Below are positions 44,069 through 53,354 of a stretch of DNA of 64,000 nucleotides, piece by piece. Positions within the stretch are counted from its first letter, which is position 1, and every line of letters starts with the position of its first letter. Under the pieces are notes generated by a model. The model made no database searches, was not told the DNA's origin, and was given only the letters and a program-made list of their open reading frames with translations. Origin of the DNA: Chromatiaceae bacterium (lineage in GTDB: Bacteria; Pseudomonadota; Gammaproteobacteria; Chromatiales; Chromatiaceae). A program made the translations under genes and the position numbers. The stretch covers positions 806,001-870,000 of the forward strand of contig JACKMT010000002.1 in the NCBI GenBank assembly GCA_024235255.1, given 5' to 3'.

Positions 44069-45847
44069 CTAGCGTTCCTCCAGGGTCCTGGCGATGCGGA
44101 AGCCGACACAGTAGCTGCGCTTGAACTGCTCCCAGGGTTCTCGACTCGCCGAACGCAGACCGACTGCAGGATAAGCCCAGCAGCCCCCGCGGATCACCCG
44201 CGCAATACAACTTGGGCTGAGCCACGCCGCCCCCGCTTTTTTCGTTTCGTCAGGCATGTCAGCGTAGCTGTTGTGATAGCAGTCGGCGACCCATTCATGC
44301 ACATTCCCGTGGCTGTCGCGCAGGCCGAATAGATTGGGTTTGTAAGAGCCAACGGCTGCACTGCCAAACGGCTTCCCGTCAGCACACCAGCGATTGGCGT
44401 CCCAGGCGGCATTAAGACTCCGGTCGGCGCCGTTCCCAAATTGGCAGAGCAGGCTTTCATCATCGCCGAAGGAGTAGCTCTCCTGGCTTCCCGCGCGGGC
44501 CGCATACTCCCATTCTGCCTCTGTCGGCAAGCGGTACTCTGCACCGGTTCTTTTGCTTAACCAGCGTGCGTAGGCCGTTGCATCATCCCAGCTCACGCAC
44601 ACCGCGGGATGGTCGTCTCCCTGCACGAAACCGGCATTGATGAAGTTGCGCTGCGGAATCTCTCCCCAGGACCCCGGCCGCTGCACCGGGTCGAAAATGC
44701 CAATGCATTCATCCCCCATGGAGCGGCCGGTTTGATTCACAAACACCTTGAATTCACCCAGTGTGACCTCGAACCGGCCGACCGCGAAGCGTTTGGCTAT
44801 GGTTATCGGCTGTCGCGGGCTCTCATCGTCGTCCTGCAGCTGAAATTTTTCACTATCGAGCGATCCCATCGTAAATTGCCCTGGCGGAATGACGATCATT
44901 TCCGGACACTCCGCACAGTCGCGAAATCGAGCCAATGGGCTTAAATCGGTCTGTCCATTCCTCCCTTCTGCAGTGGCGTGTAGCTGCTCCTGCCGGCTAA
45001 TAGCCAACTTTGCCTGATCACTGTTGCGGAATGTCGCCAGAAAATCGGCAATCTTGTTGGTATCTGCCGTATCCTCGATTTTGCTCCACGCTCGCTCACT
45101 TATGAAGTTGAGCCAATAAGCTGCTTCCCGCCCCTCCGGTGTTGCAGTTTGCCGATCGATGAAGTCACGTAAATACGCCGGATTGGTCTTGTCCTGGTAG
45201 GTTAGCGTCTCCCACTCTATGGCTGATGGCCTGATGAATCTTTCCAGGCCGAAAGCTGTTTCCAGCTTGCTGGTAAATACCGCCGTATAGAATGCCGCGG
45301 CAACTGAGAATAGTGTCAGTGATGTCAGTGCGTAGCGGATCGCCCGGCGGCGGCGCACATAGAACGGAAGTGCCGACCGGACACGTTTGAGCAGGCGGTC
45401 GGCATCCCGATGAAATCTATTGCTCTGGATCTCAAGCGCGTTTCGTCCAGACAGCTCGCGGATATCGTCGGGCAGCTCGTTTGCGCTTGGCATCTTGGCG
45501 CCGCCGACAACGACAGGTATCACAAGTATGTTTTTTCGCTTCAGCGCGGAGGCAATTTCGATCCTGACGAAGTCTGCACTGTTGTTGATGCGCCGATTCC
45601 CGCTCTGATCATGTACATCGAGCCAGTTGGGACCGATGACCGCCAGGAAGACATCGCATTGTGCAACCTTCTGATCGAGGAGTTCGGCAAAGGGTTCTCC
45701 CTCGGGGATGTTGTCGACGTCGATGAATATCCGCCTGGTCGGCAAACTGCGTACCAGCCGGTCATGAATCCGGCCGGCCCAGGCCGCACTGTCTTCCCGA
45801 CGGTAGTTGATAAAAACGTTTCCCTTTCTGGCGGTCCACCATCTCAT
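44069..45847 (-). CDS. TIR domain - SUMF1/FGE-like domain membrane protein
   Basis: A 592-residue fusion. Residues about 8-150 are a TIR domain (VFINYRREDSAAWAGRIHDRL, DVFLAVIGPNWL, ADFVRIEIASALKRK), a fold used for NAD cleavage or for signalling contacts. A membrane helix follows (about 172-195), then a linker, and a C-terminal SUMF1/formylglycine-generating-enzyme-like domain (about 318-590; MIVIPPGQFTMGSLDSE, RLPTEAEWEYAARAG, NVHEWVADC, RVIRGGCWAY). The C-terminal motif GGCW...SYCVGFRIAR does not show the standard FGE cysteine pair clearly, so the domain may be a C-type-lectin-like binding module. Similar TIR-SUMF1 proteins are known in bacteria; function is mostly unknown. Confidence 0.87.
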   Translation of the reverse strand: MRWWTARKGNVFINYRREDSAAWAGRIHDRLVRSLPTRRIFIDVDNIPEGEPFAELLDQKVAQCDVFLAVIGPNWLDVHDQSGNRRINNSADFVRIEIASALKRKNILVIPVVVGGAKMPSANELPDDIRELSGRNALEIQSNRFHRDADRLLKRVRSALPFYVRRRRAIRYALTSLTLFSVAAAFYTAVFTSKLETAFGLERFIRPSAIEWETLTYQDKTNPAYLRDFIDRQTATPEGREAAYWLNFISERAWSKIEDTADTNKIADFLATFRNSDQAKLAISRQEQLHATAEGRNGQTDLSPLARFRDCAECPEMIVIPPGQFTMGSLDSEKFQLQDDDESPRQPITIAKRFAVGRFEVTLGEFKVFVNQTGRSMGDECIGIFDPVQRPGSWGEIPQRNFINAGFVQGDDHPAVCVSWDDATAYARWLSKRTGAEYRLPTEAEWEYAARAGSQESYSFGDDESLLCQFGNGADRSLNAAWDANRWCADGKPFGSAAVGSYKPNLFGLRDSHGNVHEWVADCYHNSYADMPDETKKAGAAWLSPSCIARVIRGGCWAYPAVGLRSASREPWEQFKRSYCVGFRIARTLEER

Positions 45848-45954
45848 ACGCGTAGTCGCCTCGACTCAAGTTCATATACTTATCTTTATTTCTTCGGTTA
45901 GTCGCATCGATTGGGACCCCGCCCAGTCGTGCTGATTTTTGCAATAAACCCGAA

Positions 45955-46890
45955 CTATCCACGCCTCAACCCTGGTACCTCGGGCAAGAATACACCATCG
46001 TCCGCCACCATGTGCTGCATCAGTTCAATGAAGCGCTGTTCATACCGGCGCAGATATTTGTCTCTGTTGTAGGCGATGCGGGTTACCTCCCAGGGAAACA
46101 GGCGGCTCAAGTCGCGGATCTGCAGATCGCTGTCGCTGGTGGCTGAGTAGGCGAGACTCGCAATGATGCCGATGCCGAAACCCTCCCGCACGTAAGTCTT
46201 GATCACATCGGTGTCGGCGGCACTCAGTACAACCCTGGGTTTGAGCCCCAGGCGCGCAAAGCTGGTGCGAAAGTGGTTGGCGCCGGTGAATCCGAAGACG
46301 TAGGTGATCAGGGGATATTCGCACAGCGTGTCCAACGCCAGTGGGCGCCGCTCCAGAACCGGGTGCCCTTTTGGCGCAATCAAACTGCGGTTCCAGCGGT
46401 AACAGTGCAGTGCGGTCAGATTGGGATGCTCACCCAGCGCCTCGGTGCAGATGGAGAAATCCACACTGCCGTTGTCCGCCATCTCCACCAGCTGCTGCGG
46501 CGTGCCCTGATGGATCTGCAGGTTCACCAGCGGATAGATCTCCCGGAACACCCGGATCACCGGTGGCAGTACATAGCGCGCCTGGGTATGGGTGGTGCCG
46601 ATACGCAGCTCCCCGCTGGCCACCTCCTCACGGTCACGCCCCACCGCCAGGATGTTCTCGGTATCGTTGAGTATCCGGCGTGCGTACTGCAACACCTGCT
46701 CCCCGGTTTCGGTCAGTCCAGCCAGGCGCTTTCCCTGACGCAGAAACAGCTCTGTTCCAAGCTCTTGCTCCAGTCTGGAGAGGTGCTGGGAAACCGCTGA
46801 CTGTACCAGATGGAGCCGTACCGCCGCCTCGGTCACGCTGAAACCCGATTCGGCGAGTACATATAACGAGCGAAGCTGCCTCAGTTCCAT
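45955..46890 (-). CDS. cysB: CysB-type LysR regulator
   Basis: A 311-residue LysR-family activator. The N-terminal winged helix-turn-helix (ESGFSVTEAAVRLHLVQSAVSQHL) is followed by the effector domain. RIGTTHTQARYVLPPVIRVF is the sulfate/N-acetylserine-binding loop typical of CysB and Cbl. The gene is divergent from cysJ with a 106-bp AT-rich spacer (46891-46996), so it probably controls the cysJIHC operon in response to sulfur limitation. CysB and Cbl cannot be told apart from sequence reading alone. Confidence 0.85.
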   Translation of the reverse strand: MELRQLRSLYVLAESGFSVTEAAVRLHLVQSAVSQHLSRLEQELGTELFLRQGKRLAGLTETGEQVLQYARRILNDTENILAVGRDREEVASGELRIGTTHTQARYVLPPVIRVFREIYPLVNLQIHQGTPQQLVEMADNGSVDFSICTEALGEHPNLTALHCYRWNRSLIAPKGHPVLERRPLALDTLCEYPLITYVFGFTGANHFRTSFARLGLKPRVVLSAADTDVIKTYVREGFGIGIIASLAYSATSDSDLQIRDLSRLFPWEVTRIAYNRDKYLRRYEQRFIELMQHMVADDGVFLPEVPGLRRG

Positions 46891-46996
46891 ATCACAGAAT
46901 TTGATTAATATTCATTATTTATCATTTTACAAGATTTGCGTAAGTTCCCAAACTAGCGATCAACAGATTATTGGTATTAACGACGGGGAGAGCGTC

Positions 46997-48784
46997 ATGC
47001 ACTCGACACTGGCACAACAGACCGCAGATGAACAACAGCCAGGCCTGCTGAGCGCTATGCAGTTGAGTCGGCTGAATCAGGCGATTCAGGGTCTGAGCGA
47101 GCAGCAGCTGAGCTGGGCCAGCGGCTATCTGGTGGGTATCAGCCGCCGCCAGGTTCCCGTTGAACAGCCGCAACCCGAAGCCGGCGTCACCATCCTGTAC
47201 GCCTCGCAGACCGGCAACTCCCGCTCCGTGGCAGAAGCGTTGGCGGAAACAAGCGAAGCCAGAGGTCTTAGCACCCGGCTGCTATCGGTCGATCAGTATA
47301 AACCCAGGGATCTAGTTAAGGAGAAGCTGTTATTACTGGTAGTGAGTACTCACGGCGAAGGGGAGCCGCCGGAGAGTGCCCAGGCCCTCTACCGGTTTCT
47401 GCACGGCAAGCGGGCGCCGCAGCTGCGCGGGCTCAGGTACGCAGTGTTCGGTCTGGGCGACTCCAGCTACCAACACTTCTGCAAAACCGCCCGCGATTTC
47501 GATGCGCGGCTCGAGGCGCTGGGTGCCAGCCGCATACTGGAGCGGGTGGATGCCGATCTGAATTTTCAGGCCAAAAGCGAAAACTGGATTCCCACCGTGC
47601 TGAACAGAGCAGATGAACTGGTTCCGTCGAATCCGAATAAAGTGGTGGCTTTGAGCCATGCGCGCCGCAGCAGACGCCACGACCGCAACAACCCGTTTTC
47701 GGCCACCCTGCTGGAAAACCGCCGGATTACCAGCTTAAGTGCGGTCGCGGAGGTGCGCCATATCGCATTTGCAATCGACCCGTCGGCGATCAGTTACACG
47801 CCCGGCGACGCACTTGGCGTGCTGTTTCGCAACGATCCGGCGTTGGTTGACAATATTCTGCACAGCACCGGTCTCAACGCTGATCTTCAGGTCACGCTGG
47901 AAAAAAGCCGGCTTTCGCTGGCGGATGCACTCGGTACGCAATGCGAATTGACCCAACTGCACCCTTCAGTGGCCGCCCGCTGGGCTGAGGTTACCAGTGA
48001 CAATGCGTTGCAGCAGCTTGCATCAGACGGCGAGGCGCTGCGCGAGTATTGCGCCAAGCGCCAGTTTGTGGATCTGCTGGCCGACTATCCCGCCCGCCCC
48101 GACGCCGATACGCTGGTGCAACTGCTGCAGCCGCTGCAGCCGCGCCTCTACTCGATCGCCTCCAGCCAGGCCGAATATGCTGACGAGGTCCACCTGACGG
48201 TGTCGGTGCTGCGTTACCGGGCCCATGGCCGCGACTATTTGGGGGGCGCCTCCGGCTTCCTGAGCGAAAGGATTGAAGAGGGCGCGCTGCTGGATCTCTA
48301 TGTGGCAGAGAACCCCAGTTTTCGTCTGCCCGAGGATGGGAGTACCCCCATTATTATGATCGGCGCCGGTACCGGCGTTGCACCCTATCGGGCTTTTCTG
48401 CAGCAGCGGGCGGCGCAGGGCGACAGCGGAAAAAACTGGCTGATCTTCGGTAATCGCCATTTTCACCGCGATTTTCTCTATCAGACGGATTGGCTGGCCC
48501 AGCGCAAGGCAGGTCTGCTGCAGCGAGCAACGCTGGCTTTCTCGCGTGATGGTGACGCCCAGGCCTATGTTCAGGACCGGATGCTCGACCAGGGTAAGGA
48601 GCTTTATCGCTGGCTGCAGGAGGGCGCCAGGGTATATGTCTGCGGCGGTAGGGCGATGGAGGCCGGCGTGCGCGATGCGCTGGCGCTGGTGGCACAGTCC
48701 CAGGGCGCACTCGAGCCGGAGGCTGCTGCGGAATATGTCGACAATCTGCGTGCAGTAGGGCGCTACTTGAGGGATGTCTACTGA
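46997..48784 (+). CDS. cysJ: Sulfite reductase (NADPH) flavoprotein alpha subunit CysJ
   Basis: CysJ carries electrons from NADPH through FAD and FMN to CysI for reduction of sulfite to sulfide. The start is ATG 46997 behind GGGGAG; 595 residues. Domains: N-terminal helical segment (1-60), flavodoxin (ILYASQTGNSRSVAEAL, VSTHGEGEPPESA), FAD-binding region (RLYSIASSQ, GGASGFLSE) and the NADP-binding domain (IGAGTGVAPYRAFLQQR), ending NLRAVGRYLRDVY. Length matches Escherichia coli CysJ (599). Confidence 0.97.
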   Translation: MHSTLAQQTADEQQPGLLSAMQLSRLNQAIQGLSEQQLSWASGYLVGISRRQVPVEQPQPEAGVTILYASQTGNSRSVAEALAETSEARGLSTRLLSVDQYKPRDLVKEKLLLLVVSTHGEGEPPESAQALYRFLHGKRAPQLRGLRYAVFGLGDSSYQHFCKTARDFDARLEALGASRILERVDADLNFQAKSENWIPTVLNRADELVPSNPNKVVALSHARRSRRHDRNNPFSATLLENRRITSLSAVAEVRHIAFAIDPSAISYTPGDALGVLFRNDPALVDNILHSTGLNADLQVTLEKSRLSLADALGTQCELTQLHPSVAARWAEVTSDNALQQLASDGEALREYCAKRQFVDLLADYPARPDADTLVQLLQPLQPRLYSIASSQAEYADEVHLTVSVLRYRAHGRDYLGGASGFLSERIEEGALLDLYVAENPSFRLPEDGSTPIIMIGAGTGVAPYRAFLQQRAAQGDSGKNWLIFGNRHFHRDFLYQTDWLAQRKAGLLQRATLAFSRDGDAQAYVQDRMLDQGKELYRWLQEGARVYVCGGRAMEAGVRDALALVAQSQGALEPEAAAEYVDNLRAVGRYLRDVY

Positions 48785-50463
48785 TGGACGCGAAAGTGCA
48801 CGAAAATGAAATCATCAAAGGAAGCAGCAATTTCCTGCGCGGCACCTTGCGCAAGAGTATGGCCGATGAGTTGACCGGCGCTCTTGCCCCGGCGGACGCT
48901 CAGCTCTGCAAGTTTCACGGCTTCTACCAACAGGATGACCGGGATCTGCGTCAGCAGCGGCAGGAGCAATTTTTGGAGCCATACTACAGCTTCATGCTGC
49001 GTGCGCGGCTGCCCGGCGGCGTCTGCACACCGAGTCAGTGGCAGACGATCGATGCGGTAGCGCAGCGCCTAGGCAACGGCAGCATACGTTTGACCACGCG
49101 CCAGACCTTCCAGTACCACGGGATTCTCAAGCGTAATCTGAAGCCGCTGATTCAGCAGATCAACAAGGCGATGATCGACTCTATCGGCGGCTGCGGCGAT
49201 GTCAACCGGAACGTGCTCTGCAACCCCAATCCGCTGCAGTCGCAGCTGCATGCCGAGGTCTACCGGTGGGCGAGAAGGATCAGCGAGGCGCTGCTGCCGC
49301 AGAGCAACGCTTACCACGAGATCTGGCTCGACGGCGAACGGATCGAAGGGGGCGACAGCGAACCGCTTTACGGCGACACCTATCTGCCGCGCAAATTCAA
49401 GACAGCGGTGGCGATTCCACCCAGCAACGATGTGGATGTCTACACCAACGATCTCGGCTTCGTCGCGATCGCCGAGCAAGGCAAGCTGCTCGGATTCAAC
49501 GTGCTGGCCGGCGGCGGCATGGGCACTACGCACGGCGATACCAGCACTTTTCCCCGCCTGGCCGACGAACTGGGTTTTGTCGAACCCCGACAGATTATTG
49601 CGGTGGCGCAGGCGGTGGTGGCGGTCCAGCGCGACCACGGCAACCGCTTCAGCCGCCGTCACGCCCGGCTCAAATACACGGTCGAGAGTATGGGAACGAA
49701 GCGTTTCCGCCGTGAAGTCGAGCGGCGCGCCAGTGTCAGTTTTACACCGCCGCGCCCGGTCAGCTTCGAGCATCAGGGCGACAGATACGGCTGGAGCGAA
49801 GGCAGCGATGGCAATTGGCACCTCACGCTCTATATCGAAAACGGCCGGATAGCCGACCTGCCCGACGCTCCGTTGATGACCGGCCTGCGGAAAATTGCCG
49901 CGCTGCACCGGGGCGATTTTCGCATCACCCCAAGCCAGAATCTGATCGTCGCAGGAGTGCCTAATCAGCTGAAAAACCAGATTGAGGAGATTGCCCGCCG
50001 GCACGGGCTGATGCAGCAACGAAGCAGCATCCGTCTCAATAGCATCGCCTGCGTCGCACTGCCTACCTGTCCGCAGGCGATGACGGAAGCGGAGCGCTGT
50101 TTTCCCGAATTCATGACCAGGATCGAGCAGCTGGCCGGTGCCTACGGGTTGGATGAAATGGGCACCGTGATTCGCATGACCGGTTGCCCCAATGGCTGCG
50201 CCCGCCCGTTCGTGGCCGAGGTGGGTCTGGTCGGAAAAGGGCCCGGCAGTTACAACCTGATGCTGGGGGGCGACGGCAGGGGGCTGCGCCTGAACCGGCT
50301 TTACCGCGCGAACCTCAAGGAGGCGGAGATAGTTGCGGAACTGGAGAGATTGTTTAAGCGCTACGCCGAAGAGCGCCTTGATCGGGAGTGCTTCGGGGAT
50401 TTTACGATACGCGCCGGCCTGGTGCCGGCGGTTGTCAACCCGGCGGAGGACTTCCATGACTGA
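48784..50463 (+). CDS. cysI: Sulfite reductase hemoprotein beta subunit CysI
   Basis: CysI reduces sulfite to sulfide in six one-electron steps on a sirohaem-[4Fe-4S] centre. The 559-residue protein contains the cluster ligands CVALPTC (CX5C) and CPNGC (CX3C), with the two nitrite/sulfite reductase repeats (RLTTRQTFQYHG and later FRITPSQNLIVAG). The start codon overlaps the cysJ stop by one base (TGATG). This is the assimilatory enzyme, not dissimilatory Dsr. Confidence 0.97.
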   Translation: MDAKVHENEIIKGSSNFLRGTLRKSMADELTGALAPADAQLCKFHGFYQQDDRDLRQQRQEQFLEPYYSFMLRARLPGGVCTPSQWQTIDAVAQRLGNGSIRLTTRQTFQYHGILKRNLKPLIQQINKAMIDSIGGCGDVNRNVLCNPNPLQSQLHAEVYRWARRISEALLPQSNAYHEIWLDGERIEGGDSEPLYGDTYLPRKFKTAVAIPPSNDVDVYTNDLGFVAIAEQGKLLGFNVLAGGGMGTTHGDTSTFPRLADELGFVEPRQIIAVAQAVVAVQRDHGNRFSRRHARLKYTVESMGTKRFRREVERRASVSFTPPRPVSFEHQGDRYGWSEGSDGNWHLTLYIENGRIADLPDAPLMTGLRKIAALHRGDFRITPSQNLIVAGVPNQLKNQIEEIARRHGLMQQRSSIRLNSIACVALPTCPQAMTEAERCFPEFMTRIEQLAGAYGLDEMGTVIRMTGCPNGCARPFVAEVGLVGKGPGSYNLMLGGDGRGLRLNRLYRANLKEAEIVAELERLFKRYAEERLDRECFGDFTIRAGLVPAVVNPAEDFHD

Positions 50464-51178
50464 CACAGCTTTTATCGAGTCATTGCTGCGCGGCGATGAG
50501 TCGGCATTGGCCAGCGCCAACAAGCGTTTGAACGCGCTGACCGCACAGGAGCGCATCCATTGGGCGCTGCAGAACTTGCCGGGACGGCCGGTGCTCACTT
50601 CCAGTTTCGGTATTCAGGCTGCCTTGATGCTGCACCTGATGACCAGTGAGGCGCCTGAAATTCCCGTGGTGATGATCGACACCGGCTACCTGTTTCCGGA
50701 AACTTATGGCTTCATCGACCAGCTGCACGGGCGGCTCTCGCTCAACCTGCATGTTTACCGGCCGAGAGAGTCCGCGGCCTGGCAGGAGGCGCGCTACGGC
50801 CGTCTCTGGGAGCAGGGGCTGGAGGGGATCGAGCGCTATAACCGCATCAATAAGGTGGAGCCGATGCAGCGCGCTCTCAGCGAGCTGGAGACGGGAACCT
50901 GGTTCGCCGGTCTGCGGCGCCAGCAGGCGGAGAGCCGGGCCGCGTTGCCGGTACTGCGCATTCAGCACGGGCGCTTCAAACTGCATCCGGTGATCGACTG
51001 GAGCAACCGCGACGTGCATCGCTATTTGAAACAGCACGACTTGCCCTACCACCCGCTGTGGGAAAAAGGTTACGTATCGGTGGGGGACGTACATACCACG
51101 CGTCCGCTCACGCCGGGTATGAGCGAGCAGGAGACCCGTTTCTTCGGGCTGAAACGGGAGTGCGGTCTGCACGAATAG
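50456..51178 (+). CDS. cysH: Phosphoadenylylsulfate (PAPS) reductase CysH
   Basis: CysH reduces PAPS to sulfite and adenosine-3',5'-bisphosphate using thioredoxin. The ATG at 50456 follows GGAGGA, giving 240 residues and an 8-nt overlap with cysI. Motifs: TSSFGIQAALMLHLM (PP-loop region), IDTGYLFPETYGFID and the catalytic C-terminal KRECGLH (Cys236). The CC...CXXC cluster ligands of APS reductases are absent, so the substrate is PAPS, in agreement with the cysC gene next to it. Confidence 0.95.
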   Translation: MTDTAFIESLLRGDESALASANKRLNALTAQERIHWALQNLPGRPVLTSSFGIQAALMLHLMTSEAPEIPVVMIDTGYLFPETYGFIDQLHGRLSLNLHVYRPRESAAWQEARYGRLWEQGLEGIERYNRINKVEPMQRALSELETGTWFAGLRRQQAESRAALPVLRIQHGRFKLHPVIDWSNRDVHRYLKQHDLPYHPLWEKGYVSVGDVHTTRPLTPGMSEQETRFFGLKRECGLHE

Positions 51179-51229
51179 TGGGTACTCACACCACTAATGT
51201 TCTTTTAAAAGATTTTTGGAGCGTTATCA

Positions 51230-51856
51230 ATGAGCGGCAATATTGTATGGCACTCCCACCCGGTGAATAGCCGGGACCGGGCAGCGCAAAAGTCCCAGGC
51301 ACCGCTGGTGATCTGGTTTACCGGGCTGAGTGCATCGGGTAAATCTACCATCGCAGGCGCGTTGGAGCAGATTCTGACCCAGCAGGGCTACCACACCTAT
51401 CTGCTCGACGGGGACAATGTGCGGCATGGTCTGTGCGGTGACCTGGGCTTCGGCGATGCTGACCGCAGCGAAAATATCCGCCGTGTGGGTGAAGTCGCCA
51501 AATTGATGACAGATGCCGGATTGATTACGCTGGCAGCGTTTATCTCCCCTTTTGAGCAAGACCGAAAAATCGTCCGCGATATACTGCCGGAGGGGCAGTT
51601 TGTGGAGGTGTTCGTCGATGCGACGCTGGCTGTCTGCCGCGAGCGCGACCCCAAACAGCTCTACGCCAAAGCCGATCGGGGTGAGATAAAATGCTTCACC
51701 GGCATCGACAGCCCCTATGAAGCGCCACGCAATCCTGAAGTCAGAATCGATGCCGGCCGGCTGAGTGTCGCTGAGGCGGTCAATCAGCTGCTGGCCTATC
51801 TGCACGCCAGCGGTGCACTTAAGGCGGGGTATCAGCCGTTGACGATAGCGAGTTAA
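51230..51856 (+). CDS. cysC: Adenylylsulfate kinase CysC
   Basis: CysC phosphorylates APS to PAPS. The 208-residue protein has Walker A GLSASGKSTIAGALE, the motif LDGDNVRHGLCGDLGFGDADR, and FISPFEQDRKIVRDILPEG of the kinase family. No CysD/CysN or Sat sulfurylase is in the window, so APS is made by an enzyme encoded elsewhere. It is last in the cysJIHC operon, 51 nt after cysH. Confidence 0.96.
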   Translation: MSGNIVWHSHPVNSRDRAAQKSQAPLVIWFTGLSASGKSTIAGALEQILTQQGYHTYLLDGDNVRHGLCGDLGFGDADRSENIRRVGEVAKLMTDAGLITLAAFISPFEQDRKIVRDILPEGQFVEVFVDATLAVCRERDPKQLYAKADRGEIKCFTGIDSPYEAPRNPEVRIDAGRLSVAEAVNQLLAYLHASGALKAGYQPLTIAS

Positions 51857-51864
51857 GAGACGAT

Positions 51865-52500
51865 CTATCCGGGGCAGACAACTCCGGTGCCGCCAAGACC
51901 GCAATAACCCCCAGGGTTCTTGGCCAGATACTGCTGATGGTAAAGCTCCGCATAGTAGAATTCCGGTGCTGCAACAATCTCGGTGGTGATCGCCCCCTTT
52001 CCGCGTGCGGCGAGAGCTGCCTGGTAGCTTAGTTTCGATGCTTCCGCCAGCTGCCGTTGCTGTTCGCCGACCGTGTAGATGCCGGAGCGGTACTGGGTGC
52101 CCAGATCGTTGCCCTGGCGCATGCCTTGCGTGGGGTCGTGTGACTCCCAGAAAATTTTCAGCAACCACTGGTAGCTTATAACATCTGGATCGAACACGAC
52201 CCTTACCACTTCATTGTGCCCGGTCATGCCGGTGCAGACCTCTTCGTAAGTTGGATTGGGGGTAAAGCCACCGGCATATCCTACCGCGGTGCTGAATACC
52301 CCATCCGCTTCCCAGAAGCGGCGCTCCGCCCCCCAGAAGCAGCCCAGGCCAAACATGGCCAGTTCCATATGCTTGGGGAATGGTGGCCGCAGCGGGTTGC
52401 CGTTGACGTAGTGGCTGCCGGTTATCGGCATTGTCTCCTTGCGGCCGGGAAGCGCCTCCTCTGCGTTGGGCATCTCGACACTTTTTCGGGTAAACCACAT
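51865..52500 (-). CDS. msrA: Peptide-methionine (S)-S-oxide reductase MsrA
   Basis: MsrA repairs oxidised methionine in proteins. The 211-residue protein has the catalytic motif GLGCFWGAERRFWE (nucleophilic Cys in GCFWG), AVGYAGGFTPNPTYEEVCTG, HNEVVRV and a C-terminal GGYCGLGGTGVVCPG with resolving cysteines. Length matches the Escherichia coli enzyme (212). GAGGAGCGAGG precedes the ATG. It converges on cysC with 8 nt between the stops. Confidence 0.97.
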   Translation of the reverse strand: MWFTRKSVEMPNAEEALPGRKETMPITGSHYVNGNPLRPPFPKHMELAMFGLGCFWGAERRFWEADGVFSTAVGYAGGFTPNPTYEEVCTGMTGHNEVVRVVFDPDVISYQWLLKIFWESHDPTQGMRQGNDLGTQYRSGIYTVGEQQRQLAEASKLSYQAALAARGKGAITTEIVAAPEFYYAELYHQQYLAKNPGGYCGLGGTGVVCPG

Positions 52501-53129
52501 TGCCTCGCTCCTCGCTGTTAAACGTTTATGCTTGAATTCTTAACTAAAACCCTGATCTCTTCCAGTTGTGAAAAGCAGGGGAATAGTTGCCCTGAATAGG
52601 TTTTTTGAGCAAGTGTTGGAAGGAGTTAGCGGGCGCCAGTGACAATAGCACCGGCTGGTGTTGAGCCCGTTCTGGTTGACATATTGCTGGCACTAGATTT
52701 TTTTAGGTGTTCGATTCGGGGTTCAGGCGCCGTTCGGGGATGGAGAAAGTGACTTTATTCTACGGTCGTGTTTTCTCGCTAGTCGCACAGCCGGTATGCT
52801 GCATAGCCTGAATCCGCAGCGGCTGCCGTTGGTCAGGATCACACCGGGCCGCTACAGCTGAGCTGGTGCAAGTGGCTCTCTATCAACCTTGGTAGCGGGA
52901 TATGTTCGCCATCGGCCGGAAAATGGCGGAAGGAGGGTCGGATGCCGATTCCTCTGCTTCGTTTGACGCACTGAACGATATCGCGCGGCAGGTAAGCGAT
53001 ATGTCGGTGTCGCTCTGCTGTGCAAAGGAGTTGTTTGACCTACGCCGGCAGATAAGTCTGGCGCGGGTACGTCGGGCGACATGGCGGGATAAACGGGACA
53101 TAGCGGTTTGCAACTAACTTGTGATTACA
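52501..53129. other. Gene-poor stretch
   Basis: These 629 nt between msrA and the small acidic protein gene show no credible coding sequence. Short open frames on both strands (such as 52902-53117) lack a ribosome site and have no recognisable family. Near 52709 there is GATTCGGG-TTCAGG, resembling the outer end of the inverted repeat at 8745-8857, so a decayed dispersed element is possible. Confidence 0.4.
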
Positions 53130-53354
53130 CTAATCGAGGGCGGGCCCCAGTACGAACTCAAGTACACGATAGCCGTGTTTCTCCAGTGCGTCTTCAATAT
53201 CTAACCAGGCGTAGTCGGGGTTCTCCTCCTCCACTTCCGAAATAATACCGGTTGCGTGCCGGAAAGCCTCCTGCTCCTCCACATCCACGGGTATGCTCAC
53301 AACCCGGATTGCACCCGGTTCGCCGGCGGGAAGTACCATCAATCTGACGCTCAT
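53130..53354 (-). CDS. Small acidic hypothetical protein
   Basis: A 74-residue soluble, acidic protein behind a good ribosome site (CAGGAG, 5 nt before ATG). The sequence is predicted alpha/beta: MSVRLMVLPAGEPGAIRVV, then a helix with VEEQEAFRHATGIISEVEEE and a C-terminal EDALEKHGYRVLEFVLGPAL. No family is recognised. The 299 nt to its right (53355-53653) contain no gene. Confidence 0.65.
   Translation of the reverse strand: MSVRLMVLPAGEPGAIRVVSIPVDVEEQEAFRHATGIISEVEEENPDYAWLDIEDALEKHGYRVLEFVLGPALD

Noticed and set aside
44069..44300. Possible diversity-generating retroelement target (SUMF1/C-lectin C-terminus)
   Set aside because: No reverse transcriptase or template repeat is present nearby, and no repeat of the C-terminal coding region was noticed.
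52902..53117. 71-residue open frame in the gene-poor stretch
   Set aside because: No ribosome site, no family pattern, and an equally long frame lies opposite.
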